DNA from: Cyclobacteriaceae bacterium
GTDB lineage: Bacteria > Bacteroidota > Bacteroidia > Cytophagales > Cyclobacteriaceae
Reading direction: 5' to 3'
Assembly (NCBI GenBank): GCA_016787755.1
Contig: JAEUUA010000018.1
Span: 1-64,000, forward strand
DNA: 64,000 nt
Shown here one piece after another: positions 36,729-45,276 of the stretch. How positions within the stretch are numbered: the stretch's first letter is position 1; the number at the start of each line of letters is the position of its first letter. The position numbers were made by a program, and so were the translations under genes. The notes beneath the pieces are model-generated. The model was not told the origin of the DNA. It worked only from the letters and a program-made list of their open reading frames with translations, and made no database searches.

Positions 36729-37763
36729 CTATTCCTTAAAATGATTCCACCCCTGTGCGGTAATAGGCACCATGGTCTCTTGCTTAGTAACCATTACATG
36801 CTGAGTAGGGTCGTTGTGGATGTGACCAATGAAATGAATATCCGGATGATTTTTTATTTTTTCATAATCGGAAGGCTTAATCGTGAATAATAATTCATAA
36901 TCCTCGCCCCCATTCAACGCGCAGGTGATTGGATCTAACTTAAATTCGATAGCGGTATCAAACGCACCATTATCAATAGGCACTTTGTCTTCAAATATTT
37001 TTATGCCTACGTTAGACTCTTTGCCAAGATGTAGCAACTCTGATGCAAGACCATCCGAAACATCAATCATAGAAGTAGGCACACATTCTTTTTCTCTTAA
37101 TTCATGAATGATGTCCATGCGGGCTTCGGGGCGCAATTGACGACCCACCAGGTATTCATATTTCTCTAAATCAGGTTGCATGTCGGGATTAGAAAGAAAA
37201 ACTTCCTTCTCGCGCTCCAACACCTGCAAGCCGAGATAAGCCGCTCCTAAATCGCCCGTTACACAAATAATATCATTTAGCTGAGCGCCACTTCGCTTTA
37301 CCACTTCATCTTTTTTTGCGCGACCTAGTACCGTAACTGAAATAACCAAGCCCGAAACGGAAGAGGTTGTATCGCCCCCGACTAAATCCACTTTATAATT
37401 TGTGCATGCCGCATGAATGCCTTCAAATAAAGCATCGACTGCCTCCATGGAGAATCGATTACTAATCGCGATGGCCACGGTGATCTGCTCAGGAGTTCCA
37501 TTCATCGCAGCGATATCAGAGACATTCACCGCTACCGACTTATATCCTAAATGCTGTAACGGCATATAGGACAAATCGAAATGAACTCCTTCCAGAAGCA
37601 TATCGGTTGAAAGTAGCTTTACATCATCACTCGCGGCAATAATAGCAGCATCATCTCCAATGCCTAACAGGGTGGTGGGTTGAGAAACCGAGAACTTGCT
37701 TTTGATTCTTTCAATCAATCCAAATTCCCCCAGTTTCGAGAGTTCTGTTCGTTTTTCACTCAT
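36729..37763 (-). CDS. thiL: thiamine-monophosphate kinase
   Basis: ThiL phosphorylates thiamine monophosphate to the active diphosphate. 344 residues with the AIR synthase/PurM-like ATP fold. Motifs include LLGIGDDAAII (about 33-43), LLSTDMLLEGVHFDL (about 50-64), GYKSVAVNVSDIAAMNG (about 73-89), LVGGDTTSS (about 126-134), CVTGDLGAAYLGL (about 166-178) and MIDVSDGLASELLHL (about 227-241). ATG start. No thiamine riboswitch is seen upstream. A TACTTTTG box about 45 bases upstream may be its promoter, without a clear -33 element. Confidence 0.97.
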   Translation of the reverse strand: MSEKRTELSKLGEFGLIERIKSKFSVSQPTTLLGIGDDAAIIAASDDVKLLSTDMLLEGVHFDLSYMPLQHLGYKSVAVNVSDIAAMNGTPEQITVAIAISNRFSMEAVDALFEGIHAACTNYKVDLVGGDTTSSVSGLVISVTVLGRAKKDEVVKRSGAQLNDIICVTGDLGAAYLGLQVLEREKEVFLSNPDMQPDLEKYEYLVGRQLRPEARMDIIHELREKECVPTSMIDVSDGLASELLHLGKESNVGIKIFEDKVPIDNGAFDTAIEFKLDPITCALNGGEDYELLFTIKPSDYEKIKNHPDIHFIGHIHNDPTQHVMVTKQETMVPITAQGWNHFKE

Positions 37764-37958
37764 GGTAAGTCCCGTTAACCGGTCAGTTTGTTAATTCGTC
37801 CGGCAAAAGTACTATTTGACACCGATACCTATAGCATACTTACATAACACGGGTATATACAGCCAAACAATCAGGCAAATGGCCCTGGATAACACTCATA
37901 AAAAGTATAACCATCTTTTGGCCATTCCATGTGACCTTAACAAAAAAATCATAAACGC

Positions 37959-38114
37959 ATGAAAAAATTTATTCTGATGGGGGTAGCTTTATTGATGTTG
38001 GCTTCATGTGCCACTCCGAAAGCGTATTATGAAACCAAAGAGGGAAAACGGAAGCAAAAGTTTTATAATGATATTCAATTCGGAAGAAATTCGAATCCGA
38101 AGAGAAAATTTTAG
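37959..38114 (+). CDS. small lipoprotein (51 residues)
   Basis: ATG at 37959, stop TAG at 38112-38114. It begins MKKFILMGVALLMLASC, a textbook lipoprotein signal with lipobox LASC (Cys17), followed by about 35 basic residues (ATPKAYYETKEGKRKQKFYN and on). Mature length is only about 35 residues. The 3' end overlaps the end of the convergent epimerase gene by four bases. Function unknown; the good signal, the codon use and the 5' gap of nearly 200 bases support a real gene. Confidence 0.78.
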   Translation: MKKFILMGVALLMLASCATPKAYYETKEGKRKQKFYNDIQFGRNSNPKRKF

Positions 38115-38515
38115 TCTATCTTTTCCTGACAAAGCTCTATCAGCACATGATTGGTTGTTTTTGGATGAATAAAAGCAATCATTTTATGATCCGCCCCAGA
38201 CATGGGTTTGCTTGATAACAACTCAAACCCTTTAACAGCCAATTCGTCCATTTTGCTTTCCACAGGCTCGGCATCAAACGCCAAATGATGCAATCCCTCC
38301 CCACGTTTCTCAATAAATTTTGCTATGGCCGAATCAGGTCGGGTGGCTTCCAGCAGTTCAATTTTAACTCCGCCAACATCAAAAAAAGAGGTTCTTACAC
38401 CCTCAGTTTCAACTTCTTCAATCTTGTAATGTGCCTTACCTAATAATTTCGCAAACAATTTGTTTGATGCTTCCAGGTTTTTAACGGCAATGCCAATGTG
38501 TTCAAGTTTGTTCAT
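38111..38515 (-). CDS. mce: methylmalonyl-CoA epimerase
   Basis: Glyoxalase/VOC-fold enzyme of 134 residues that interconverts (R)- and (S)-methylmalonyl-CoA in propionate metabolism. The four metal ligands are visible: His in LEHIGIAV (residue 6), Glu/Gln positions around VKIELLEA (about 51-58), His in GLHHLAFD (about 75-82) and Glu in HVLIELCQ (about 123-130). The mutase is not in the window. ATG start. Confidence 0.92.
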   Translation of the reverse strand: MNKLEHIGIAVKNLEASNKLFAKLLGKAHYKIEEVETEGVRTSFFDVGGVKIELLEATRPDSAIAKFIEKRGEGLHHLAFDAEPVESKMDELAVKGFELLSSKPMSGADHKMIAFIHPKTTNHVLIELCQEKID

Positions 38516-38597
38516 ATCGGTGTATTAAACTGATTTTGTTAATTTTGACTGGAAATTGGGAAACTTTTAAGGGTTTACGAAAGTTTTAAAAAACGAA

Positions 38598-39020
38598 ATG
38601 CCAAAAATTACGATAGAATCGAGTAGCGATGTTCATGTAGAAGCCGCCCGGGTGCAGCAGCAGATCAAAGATCATTTAGGTCTGCGCACCAGCGATCTTA
38701 TTTTTGAATATAGTATCCTGGATGGCAAGACTAAACTTGACCTCATTACTATCAATCCACGGCATAATCAGTCTTTTCTGTTTCATTCAGAAACCGGAGC
38801 CGATAAGATTGATGCGCTAAAAAAGCTTCTGGATTACGTTCAAACCAATAAGGAAAAAGAAAACTCCTATACCATTCAGTGGGTAGCTAAAAGCGACAAT
38901 GAACTGCATACTTCTTATTTCAGGGCTAGTAATATTTTAGATGCGCTTGAGAAATTATATTATGGCCGCGACAGGAACACTATTACTGTGTTTAGTGTTG
39001 TATTGAATCCTATATCGTAG
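38598..39020 (+). CDS. conserved hypothetical protein (140 residues)
   Basis: No signal peptide or membrane segment. Alternating strands and helices (LIFEYSILDGKTKLDLITI, then KIDALKKLLDYVQ, YTIQWVAK, FRASNILDALEKLYYG) suggest a small alpha/beta fold with two similar halves. It ends six bases before the A-type Fe-S carrier gene, so the two are probably read together. Family not recognised. Confidence 0.76.
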   Translation: MPKITIESSSDVHVEAARVQQQIKDHLGLRTSDLIFEYSILDGKTKLDLITINPRHNQSFLFHSETGADKIDALKKLLDYVQTNKEKENSYTIQWVAKSDNELHTSYFRASNILDALEKLYYGRDRNTITVFSVVLNPIS

Positions 39021-39026
39021 AAATTT

Positions 39027-39353
39027 ATGATTACTGTAACAGATAAAGCCAAAGAAAGAATAATCCTCCTCCGTCAGGAAGAAGGAAAAACAACCGACCA
39101 TAATATTCGGGTATCTGTAAAAGGGGGTGGTTGCTCAGGCTTAATGTATGATCTTGGATTTGATGAGGAAATCAACCCAGCCGATCAGGTCTTTGAAGAT
39201 AAGGGTGTGAAAATATTAGTGGACAAAAAGAGTTTGTTGTATCTCCTCGGAACAACATTAGACTTTTCTGATGGATTGAATGGAAAGGGATTTCAGTTTA
39301 TCAATCCAAACGCATCGCGCACGTGCGGCTGTGGTGAAAGTTTTTCTATTTAG
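39027..39353 (+). CDS. A-type iron-sulfur carrier (IscA/SufA/ErpA family)
   Basis: 108 residues. The three cluster-binding cysteines are in GGGCSGLMYDLGF (about Cys37) and RTCGCGESF (Cys103 and Cys105). It accepts and passes Fe-S clusters in the cytoplasm. It is a stand-alone carrier here, with no suf or isc operon, so the exact subfamily cannot be named. Its 3' end is overlapped by the next gene in another frame. Confidence 0.93.
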   Translation: MITVTDKAKERIILLRQEEGKTTDHNIRVSVKGGGCSGLMYDLGFDEEINPADQVFEDKGVKILVDKKSLLYLLGTTLDFSDGLNGKGFQFINPNASRTCGCGESFSI

Positions 39354-40092
39354 ATTTCTAAACTATTCGTTTGCAAGTCTTACTAAAAAAGTACTTGCTT
39401 TCATTGCTTTTATTTTTTTTGTTACCCCTTCCTATACACAATCTATTACCGACCATGAAATTGGTTATTGGTTTAGATATTTTAATCAGACTAAACTAAA
39501 TCAACGGTGGAGTTGGCATACTGAAATCGATGAAAGGAGGCTGATTAACCCCGACCGCCAGTCGCAGTTTTTCATGCACACACATGTCCATTACACACCC
39601 AATAAAAAATTCGACATGGCCGCTGGGTTCAATTTTAATCAAACCAAGCGAACCAATGGGTTACTAATTAGTGAATGGCGACCTTGGCAGGAAATCAGTT
39701 TTACCCCGGAATTAAAAAGCAGAATCAAATTAAGTATTCGGTATCGATTAGACGAACGCTTTATCCGCAGGGCAACGGGAAGTGATCTTGAACATGGATA
39801 TAATTTTAATCTGAGGCACCGATTTAGAATTCAGGCAGCCTCAACCCTTAATAAAAAAGAAAATATTACACTAAGACTCTCCGATGAAGTGATGGTTAAC
39901 TCTGGAGGCAATGCAGATTTGTTTGATCAGAATAGAATCTACTTAGGTGCCGACTTTAAGCTCACTAAAAAATGTTCTCTTGAGGTAGGGTATTTGAATC
40001 AAATCGTGTTACGAAGCGATCACTTTGTCATGTTCAACGTTATCCGCACAACCTTTTGGCACAAGCTAAATTGGAAGAAGGATCAGCGTTGA
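39331..40092 (+). CDS. DUF2490-family outer-membrane-type protein
   Basis: About 253 residues. A signal segment (KKVLAFIAFIFFVTPSYTQ) is followed by beta-barrel-like alternation with many Trp, Arg and Tyr (IGYWFRYFNQTKLNQRWSWHTE, later RIKLSIRYRLDERFIRR), the DUF2490 pattern. The start is unclear: an ATG at 39280 would add residues that merely shadow the Fe-S carrier frame. Tandem GTGs at 39331 and 39334, inside the end of that gene, give a better N-terminus. Function unknown; the cell envelope is likely. Confidence 0.8.
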   Translation: MVKVFLFRFLNYSFASLTKKVLAFIAFIFFVTPSYTQSITDHEIGYWFRYFNQTKLNQRWSWHTEIDERRLINPDRQSQFFMHTHVHYTPNKKFDMAAGFNFNQTKRTNGLLISEWRPWQEISFTPELKSRIKLSIRYRLDERFIRRATGSDLEHGYNFNLRHRFRIQAASTLNKKENITLRLSDEVMVNSGGNADLFDQNRIYLGADFKLTKKCSLEVGYLNQIVLRSDHFVMFNVIRTTFWHKLNWKKDQR

Positions 40093-40109
40093 TAGCGAAG
40101 AAGTAGGGT

Positions 40110-40691
40110 TCAAATGCTCAGTAGCGAAAGATCGAGTTCAAATCCTGTAACCAAACCCTCCCCTATTAATTTCTTATCTAATCCTTTAACAATTCTTATT
40201 TCCTTTTCGGGATGATAGAGGTAAGATACTTTTTCACGAGTATCAATTAACCAAGCTGATTGCGCACCATTCTTAATCCAGACATGCATTTTATTTTGTA
40301 AATCCTCCAATGAATCTGATTTAGAGCGAACTTCAATAATAAACTCAGGACAGATGGGTGCAAATCGATCTTTGTCTTCATCCGAAAGAGCATTCCATCC
40401 GGACGTTGAAACCCAACAAGCATCAGGTGAAAACACTGAGCGATCGGGAAGGGTAAACCCAGTGGAAGAGTCAAATACTAAGCCTTTTCCTTGTTGCGAA
40501 TTCCAAAGATATAATTGGGCAAAAGCTGCTCCACTTCCATAATTCGAGCGTGTTGTTACGGGCGACATAATTATTATTTCAAGATTACTATTTCGCTCAA
40601 TACGCAAGTCTTTGTTCTCCTGGCAAAACCAAAGAAACTCCTCATCCGTCATGCTACCTGTAACCCGATCTTTTAAGATAATCGCATCCAT
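40110..40691 (-). CDS. Uma2-family (PD-(D/E)XK nuclease fold) protein
   Basis: 193 residues from the ATG at 40691 (a TTG at 40706 would add five). Uma2/DUF820 proteins share the restriction-endonuclease fold. Here the Asp is in VFSPDACWVS (about 86-95) and the EVRSKSD motif (about 119-125) takes the E-x-[KR] place, followed by KMHVWIKNGAQSAWLID. These proteins occur in scattered copies in cyanobacteria and Bacteroidota; their role is unknown. Confidence 0.87.
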   Translation of the reverse strand: MDAIILKDRVTGSMTDEEFLWFCQENKDLRIERNSNLEIIIMSPVTTRSNYGSGAAFAQLYLWNSQQGKGLVFDSSTGFTLPDRSVFSPDACWVSTSGWNALSDEDKDRFAPICPEFIIEVRSKSDSLEDLQNKMHVWIKNGAQSAWLIDTREKVSYLYHPEKEIRIVKGLDKKLIGEGLVTGFELDLSLLSI

Positions 40692-40715
40692 AAGATAAAA
40701 ATACAAAAACTTCTT

Positions 40716-41135
40716 TTAAACAATCGCAATACATTTAAGTTCAATCGCAATGGGTGTAGGCAATGCATTTACCTCCACCGTGGTGCGGCATGGCTGAGTG
40801 TCCTTATCAGGAAAATAGGTAGCATAGATTTTATTAAACACTGCAAAATCATCTTTCATATGGGTGAGATACACCGTAATATCAATCAGGTTTTCCCACC
40901 TTGACCCAGATGCTTCCAAAATATGCTTCACATTTTTAAAAACGGAATGACATTGTTCTTCCATGTTATATGAAACAATGTTTCTGTTTTCATCCAGCGT
41001 TACTCCAGGTATTTCTTTTGAGCCTCGTTTACGCGGACCAACACCAGAAAGGAAAAGTAAATTGCCCACTTTGCGGGCATGGGGGTATGGACCAACGGGT
41101 TCGGGAGCTTGTGTAGAGTTTATGATTTCGCTCAT
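40716..41135 (-). CDS. RidA-family enamine/imine deaminase
   Basis: 139 residues of the YjgF/YER057c/UK114 fold. The substrate-binding Arg is in QPCRTTVEVNALP (about residue 115). The start TQAPEPVGPYPHARKVGNLLFLSGVGPR fits the subgroup close to 2-aminomuconate deaminase rather than archetypal RidA, but no tryptophan/kynurenine catabolic genes are linked. The likely task is to hydrolyse reactive imines made by PLP enzymes. ATG start; the Uma2 gene follows. Confidence 0.9.
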   Translation of the reverse strand: MSEIINSTQAPEPVGPYPHARKVGNLLFLSGVGPRKRGSKEIPGVTLDENRNIVSYNMEEQCHSVFKNVKHILEASGSRWENLIDITVYLTHMKDDFAVFNKIYATYFPDKDTQPCRTTVEVNALPTPIAIELKCIAIV

Positions 41136-41161
41136 ATATAGTGGAATTACATTTTTTCAAA

Positions 41162-42208
41162 TTAACCCAACTTGAATATTATTGGAACTACCATTCTAGA
41201 TTTCATTGGCTGTCCTCGTTTCTTAACCGGAATAAATTTTCTTTCAGCCAACTTTACTACGCGGATAGCCTCCTCATCACAACCGCCACCAATACCTTTG
41301 ACCACTCTTAAGTCATCATACAATCCATCCTCACCCACCGAAAATTGAACAAAAACCCGACCCTCTATTCCCATCCTTCTTGCAATGCTTGGATATTTTA
41401 TTTTGTCGCCAATAGTTTCATAAAACTCAGAAAGCCCTTTCCCACCGGAATCAGGAGTCATTATTAATTTTGTATACTTAAATGTCTCATTGTTTCTATA
41501 ACTCTCTCCATATTGAAATTTTCCCTTGCTAAAAACTTCTTTGTAAAGGGGTCTAGTATCTATAGCATATGTTGTCCAGATTGAGTCTCTTAGGCCATCA
41601 ACAACTTTTCCCACCGTAATAACTTCTTCTGTGTTATTTAACTCAACAAAACTTAATTGATCAGTACTTATTCCAGGTATGTTATTTGTCAAATCAAGGA
41701 AGTCATATGTATGATAAGTCATTCTGCAGTTGCAGTACCCGTTGCCATTATTTACTACTTGATTACCTAATGAATCCCAGTAATTAATTATCAAAAAATC
41801 GTACTCTGAGAAATCCGTAACCTGACCTTGTCCTTCCGGGTAGTAATAAGTTGATTTTGGATTACCTGAGTTATAATAACTAATTGAATATCCAATTCTT
41901 GAATTAAGCCTATAAATACCTTTTTCTTTAACCTTACCATTTTCATGATAATAAATATAGGGGCCATTTAAAAACGTATCCTTATATATTTCCCTTCCAA
42001 GGCGTTTTTCTGAATGGTAAAATAAAAAGACAGTATCCACAAAATACCCAGCTTCGTCCAACTTACCCTCTCTATAAAACTCATAGTTTTTTTTATCCGA
42101 GGTCTGCTTTCCATTTGAATCAAAATAAATCCTCTTTAATTTTTGAGCATTAAGAGCGCAAGAACTCAGGATGAGAATTGAAATGACCGATAACCTTAGA
42201 ATAATCAT
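41162..42208 (-). CDS. MORN-like repeat protein with TonB C-terminal domain
   Basis: 348 residues from the ATG at 42208. This start makes an ATGA overlap with the DUF4198 gene, which I prefer to the upstream ATG at 42232. A signal segment with lipobox LSSC is followed by MORN-type repeats (HENGKVKEKGIYR, YNSGNPKSTYYYPEG), a middle region with one Cys pair, and a TonB C-terminal domain (about 270-346: YPSIARRMGIEGRVFVQFSV, then DEEAIRVV). Such periplasmic proteins are common in this phylum and need not energise transporters. Confidence 0.85.
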   Translation of the reverse strand: MIILRLSVISILILSSCALNAQKLKRIYFDSNGKQTSDKKNYEFYREGKLDEAGYFVDTVFLFYHSEKRLGREIYKDTFLNGPYIYYHENGKVKEKGIYRLNSRIGYSISYYNSGNPKSTYYYPEGQGQVTDFSEYDFLIINYWDSLGNQVVNNGNGYCNCRMTYHTYDFLDLTNNIPGISTDQLSFVELNNTEEVITVGKVVDGLRDSIWTTYAIDTRPLYKEVFSKGKFQYGESYRNNETFKYTKLIMTPDSGGKGLSEFYETIGDKIKYPSIARRMGIEGRVFVQFSVGEDGLYDDLRVVKGIGGGCDEEAIRVVKLAERKFIPVKKRGQPMKSRMVVPIIFKLG

Positions 42209-42996
42209 ATCCCAAAAACCAAACTTGCCCATAAACTATGATAATCAGCACCTGCTTTTTCTGCGTGGATCATCCGAACACTGCTCACCATCCACGGCCC
42301 TGAAGCACTGATTGGAAAACGAACGGTGCCATCACTTTCCGTGTATAAATTTTGAAGAAACGTTGTATTGTTAACTTTATTCCAAATCTTCACCAAAGCA
42401 TGCGGAGAGGGTTTGCCGTTAAATAAAACCCGGCATTGCAAGTAGTCTCCCGCTTTTAACAGATAGGGATTTTGTTCAGGAATGATTTCATAGCGCAATC
42501 CTAACTTCTTTTTAAAGGTATCATCCGTTCTATCACCCACTTGCACTAATAATTTGGCATACCGGGTATAGAATTCTTTTGAGGGCTGATTTAAAATTCC
42601 CGCCTTGGTCCGTTCCTCCAAAATATAATCAAGTCCATCTTCCTTCAGGTAGTCATTAAATTTTTCACCCTCCAATTCAATGTATGCGGCATTACTTTGC
42701 AGCGAAAACAAATACGTACCGATTTGATCTGCTTTTATCAATAAATTATTACCAGCAGTTGGTTTAACCACTTTTGTCAAGTCGCGAGAACCGCTAGCCC
42801 GATATAATTCAGTCTTCTCAACTTTATGACGCTTTAAATCCCAAAACTCACCTTCATAGCTTTCGCCCACTCTAAAATCAAGTTTAATCTCCTCGCCTAC
42901 CGAGTACCTGAATTTCTTAGGCTGCATCCAAAACTCATGTGCCACCACAATACCGGTAATCACCATCACAGCAAGTAATGCGCTTAATCGTTTCAT
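42205..42996 (-). CDS. exported DUF4198-family protein
   Basis: 263 residues with a signal peptide (1-19, cleavage at VVAH), leaving an N-terminal HEFWMQP, typical of DUF4198. A His-first mature N-terminus in this family suggests metal binding, and relatives are found with metal or cobalt/nickel uptake genes; none is linked here. The body has two beta-sandwich domains (about 25-100 and 175-260). Coupled to the downstream TonB-domain gene by the ATGA overlap. Confidence 0.87.
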   Translation of the reverse strand: MKRLSALLAVMVITGIVVAHEFWMQPKKFRYSVGEEIKLDFRVGESYEGEFWDLKRHKVEKTELYRASGSRDLTKVVKPTAGNNLLIKADQIGTYLFSLQSNAAYIELEGEKFNDYLKEDGLDYILEERTKAGILNQPSKEFYTRYAKLLVQVGDRTDDTFKKKLGLRYEIIPEQNPYLLKAGDYLQCRVLFNGKPSPHALVKIWNKVNNTTFLQNLYTESDGTVRFPISASGPWMVSSVRMIHAEKAGADYHSLWASLVFGI

Positions 42997-43020
42997 AGGA
43001 CTATTATTTACTTTTAACTT

Positions 43021-44325
43021 TCAACTCTTTCTACTTCCCATGATCTCTTCAATCTCTTCTGCCTCAATTGGAATATTGCGCATCAGATCAATGTTTCCTT
43101 TCCGACCGATTACCACATTGTTTTCTAAGCGGACTCCAAACTTTTCTTCTTTAATGTAAATACCCGGTTCAATCGTCCAGACAGAACCTACTTGCACTTT
43201 ATCGTGCATGTTGCCCACATCGTGCACATCCAGCCCCAACATGTGCGAGGTGCCGTGATAGAAATATTTCTTAAAGGCAGGATTTTCCGGATTCTGATTT
43301 TTTATATCGGTCTTATCAATCAATTTTAATTTGAGCAATTCAGCTTCCATCAGTTTTTCAATCTCCTTTTGAAAATCAAAATACACAACGCTGGGTCGTA
43401 GCATTTTAAAGGCCGCTCGCTGAATGCGAAGCACGGCATTATATACTTCCTTTTGACGTTTGGTGTATTGACCACTAACCGGGATGGTGCGGGTTAAATC
43501 CGAGTTATAATTTGCATACTCCGCAGCCACATCCAACAAAATCAAATCCCCGGCATGGCATTGCCGACTGTTTTCAACATAATGAAGAATGATATTATTT
43601 TCTCCTGAGGCAATGATGGGCGTGTAAGCAAATCCCTTAGAACCCAATCGCTTAAACTCATGAATAAACTCAGCTTCAATTTCATACTCCATTACGCCAG
43701 GCCGAGCAAAGTTCAATACTCTTCTAAAACCACACTCGGTTATATCACAGGCCTGTTGAATGAGCGCAAGCTCGCGAGGCTGCTTTACCCTTCGTAACTC
43801 ACCCATAATGGGCGCTATCCGTTCATATTTATGCAACGGATACGTTTTCTTACTCCACTCAATAAATCGCGCATCCCGACTTTGCACCCGTACTTCGCTT
43901 CGATAATGTTCATTCGTGTTCAGATATACATATTCTGTACGCCCCATCGCCATCATGTGATGAAAGAGTTTTTCAAAACCAGACACCCACACTACCGTTT
44001 CAATACCTGAAATTTCAGTTGCCTCTTTTTTTGTGAGCTTATGCCCTTCCCATTTTTCCATCATCTCGTTGGGTTCGCGTAGGAACAACACTTCGCGGTA
44101 TTTCTTATCAGGAAAATCAGGACAGATTACCACCATGCTTTCCTCCTGGTGAATGCCACTCAGATAATACAAGTCGCTATTTTGAATGTAGCCCAAGGTG
44201 CCATCTGCATTGCTGGGCATAATATCGTTTGAATTAAAAACCACCAGGGAGTTGGGTTTTAATTTCTTAATAAGCCGTTTGCGATTGCTAACAAATAACT
44301 CCTTGCCAATGGGTCCGTGTCTCAT
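43021..44325 (-). CDS. pepP: Xaa-Pro aminopeptidase (aminopeptidase P)
   Basis: Creatinase/pita-bread metalloprotease of 434 residues that removes N-terminal residues before proline. The ligands are visible: Asp in LLDVAAEY (about 260) and Asp in NSDLTRTIP (about 271), His in HGTSHMLGLDVHD (about 358), Glu in TIEPGIY (about 386) and Glu in VRLENNVV (about 400). The N-terminal domain carries LYYLSGIHQEES. ATG start, MRHGPIGKELF, typical in this phylum. No signal peptide; cytoplasmic. Confidence 0.95.
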   Translation of the reverse strand: MRHGPIGKELFVSNRKRLIKKLKPNSLVVFNSNDIMPSNADGTLGYIQNSDLYYLSGIHQEESMVVICPDFPDKKYREVLFLREPNEMMEKWEGHKLTKKEATEISGIETVVWVSGFEKLFHHMMAMGRTEYVYLNTNEHYRSEVRVQSRDARFIEWSKKTYPLHKYERIAPIMGELRRVKQPRELALIQQACDITECGFRRVLNFARPGVMEYEIEAEFIHEFKRLGSKGFAYTPIIASGENNIILHYVENSRQCHAGDLILLDVAAEYANYNSDLTRTIPVSGQYTKRQKEVYNAVLRIQRAAFKMLRPSVVYFDFQKEIEKLMEAELLKLKLIDKTDIKNQNPENPAFKKYFYHGTSHMLGLDVHDVGNMHDKVQVGSVWTIEPGIYIKEEKFGVRLENNVVIGRKGNIDLMRNIPIEAEEIEEIMGSRKS

Positions 44326-44422
44326 AGTCGTGAAATTCAGGATTTATAACTTCTTAGGTTGGAAAGTTACAAAATAGCTAAACACATGAAAAAAGTAATC
44401 CGACTCTGGAACACTCAGATTA

Positions 44423-45199
44423 TCACTTCCTGACAATCAAAAATAAATCGAGGGAGGTAGCACCCGTATCGGAAAGCAAATAATCTCCATGCTTAATACT
44501 CCTGACCAGTTCATCAGAGGTTTCTTTCAATTTGTTGCGATTTAATCGATTCATAAATTCGTAAGGAACACGCAACACAGAAGCCGGTAGTTTATACTGA
44601 AGATTAAAAATATCCCAACGCATAAGCTTTGCTACTGATTTTTTGTTGTGCTCATAATACTGCATCACTTTTTCATTCCCGGTTATCCCCTTCATGGTAA
44701 CATCAGTAAAAAATTGTTTTGCCAGGTCGGTAAGTTCTTGTGCCGTGTACTCGCGAATGTGCCAGGGGTTGCGCGATAAAGATAAAGGCCGGTTAGGGGT
44801 TGTTAAATAAGCCACTCCACCCGGTTTAAGTACCCGATGAATTTCCTTTAGAAAAAGAGAATCATTTTCAATATGCTCAATCACCTGAAAACTGACGATT
44901 GAGTCAAAACTATTATCCTCAAAAACAGAAAGGGGTGGAATGTTTCCACTAAAAAATTTTCCAGCCGGATATTTAGTTTTAAGCTTTTCAATTATGGGAG
45001 CAATTTTATCAATAGCCGAGTAACTTTTTATTTTTGGCAAAAGCCAGTCTATACCTCTACCCTCCCCACAACCCACTTCCAACAAGTCTCCTCTTACCAG
45101 ATCAGTCGCCACAACATACGCCTTCAATAATCGTTGATGGATAGGATTATCAGAAGGGATTGACTCGGAGGTTATTTCGGTTGTATATACAGAGGCCAT
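44423..45199 (-). CDS. class I SAM-dependent methyltransferase
   Basis: 258 residues of the Methyltransf_11/UbiE-like fold. SAM motif I is LLEVGCGEGRGIDWL (about 40-54), motif II region NSFDSIVSFQVIEHIEND (about 93-110), motif III LKPGGVAYLTTPNRP (about 123-137). The C-terminal half differs from ubiquinone/menaquinone methyltransferases, so the acceptor is unknown; lipid or glycan modification are possible. A TATTTTTG box just upstream may be its promoter, lacking a clear -33 element. Confidence 0.87.
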   Translation of the reverse strand: MASVYTTEITSESIPSDNPIHQRLLKAYVVATDLVRGDLLEVGCGEGRGIDWLLPKIKSYSAIDKIAPIIEKLKTKYPAGKFFSGNIPPLSVFEDNSFDSIVSFQVIEHIENDSLFLKEIHRVLKPGGVAYLTTPNRPLSLSRNPWHIREYTAQELTDLAKQFFTDVTMKGITGNEKVMQYYEHNKKSVAKLMRWDIFNLQYKLPASVLRVPYEFMNRLNRNKLKETSDELVRSIKHGDYLLSDTGATSLDLFLIVRK

Positions 45200-45276
45200 A
45201 AAAAAAATTTATCCGGCAAAAATAACTCAATCTATTAGAATTATCGTTTTACCTTTAACTATTGAAAAATTGAACT

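Noticed and set aside
37764..37958. Thiamine riboswitch upstream of thiL
   Set aside because: No conserved TPP-aptamer CTGAGA or ACCTG elements were found in this gap.
39280..39330. ATG at 39280 as the start of the DUF2490 protein
   Set aside because: The residues it would add run antiphase through the conserved C-terminal Cys motif of the Fe-S carrier and have no signal-peptide character.
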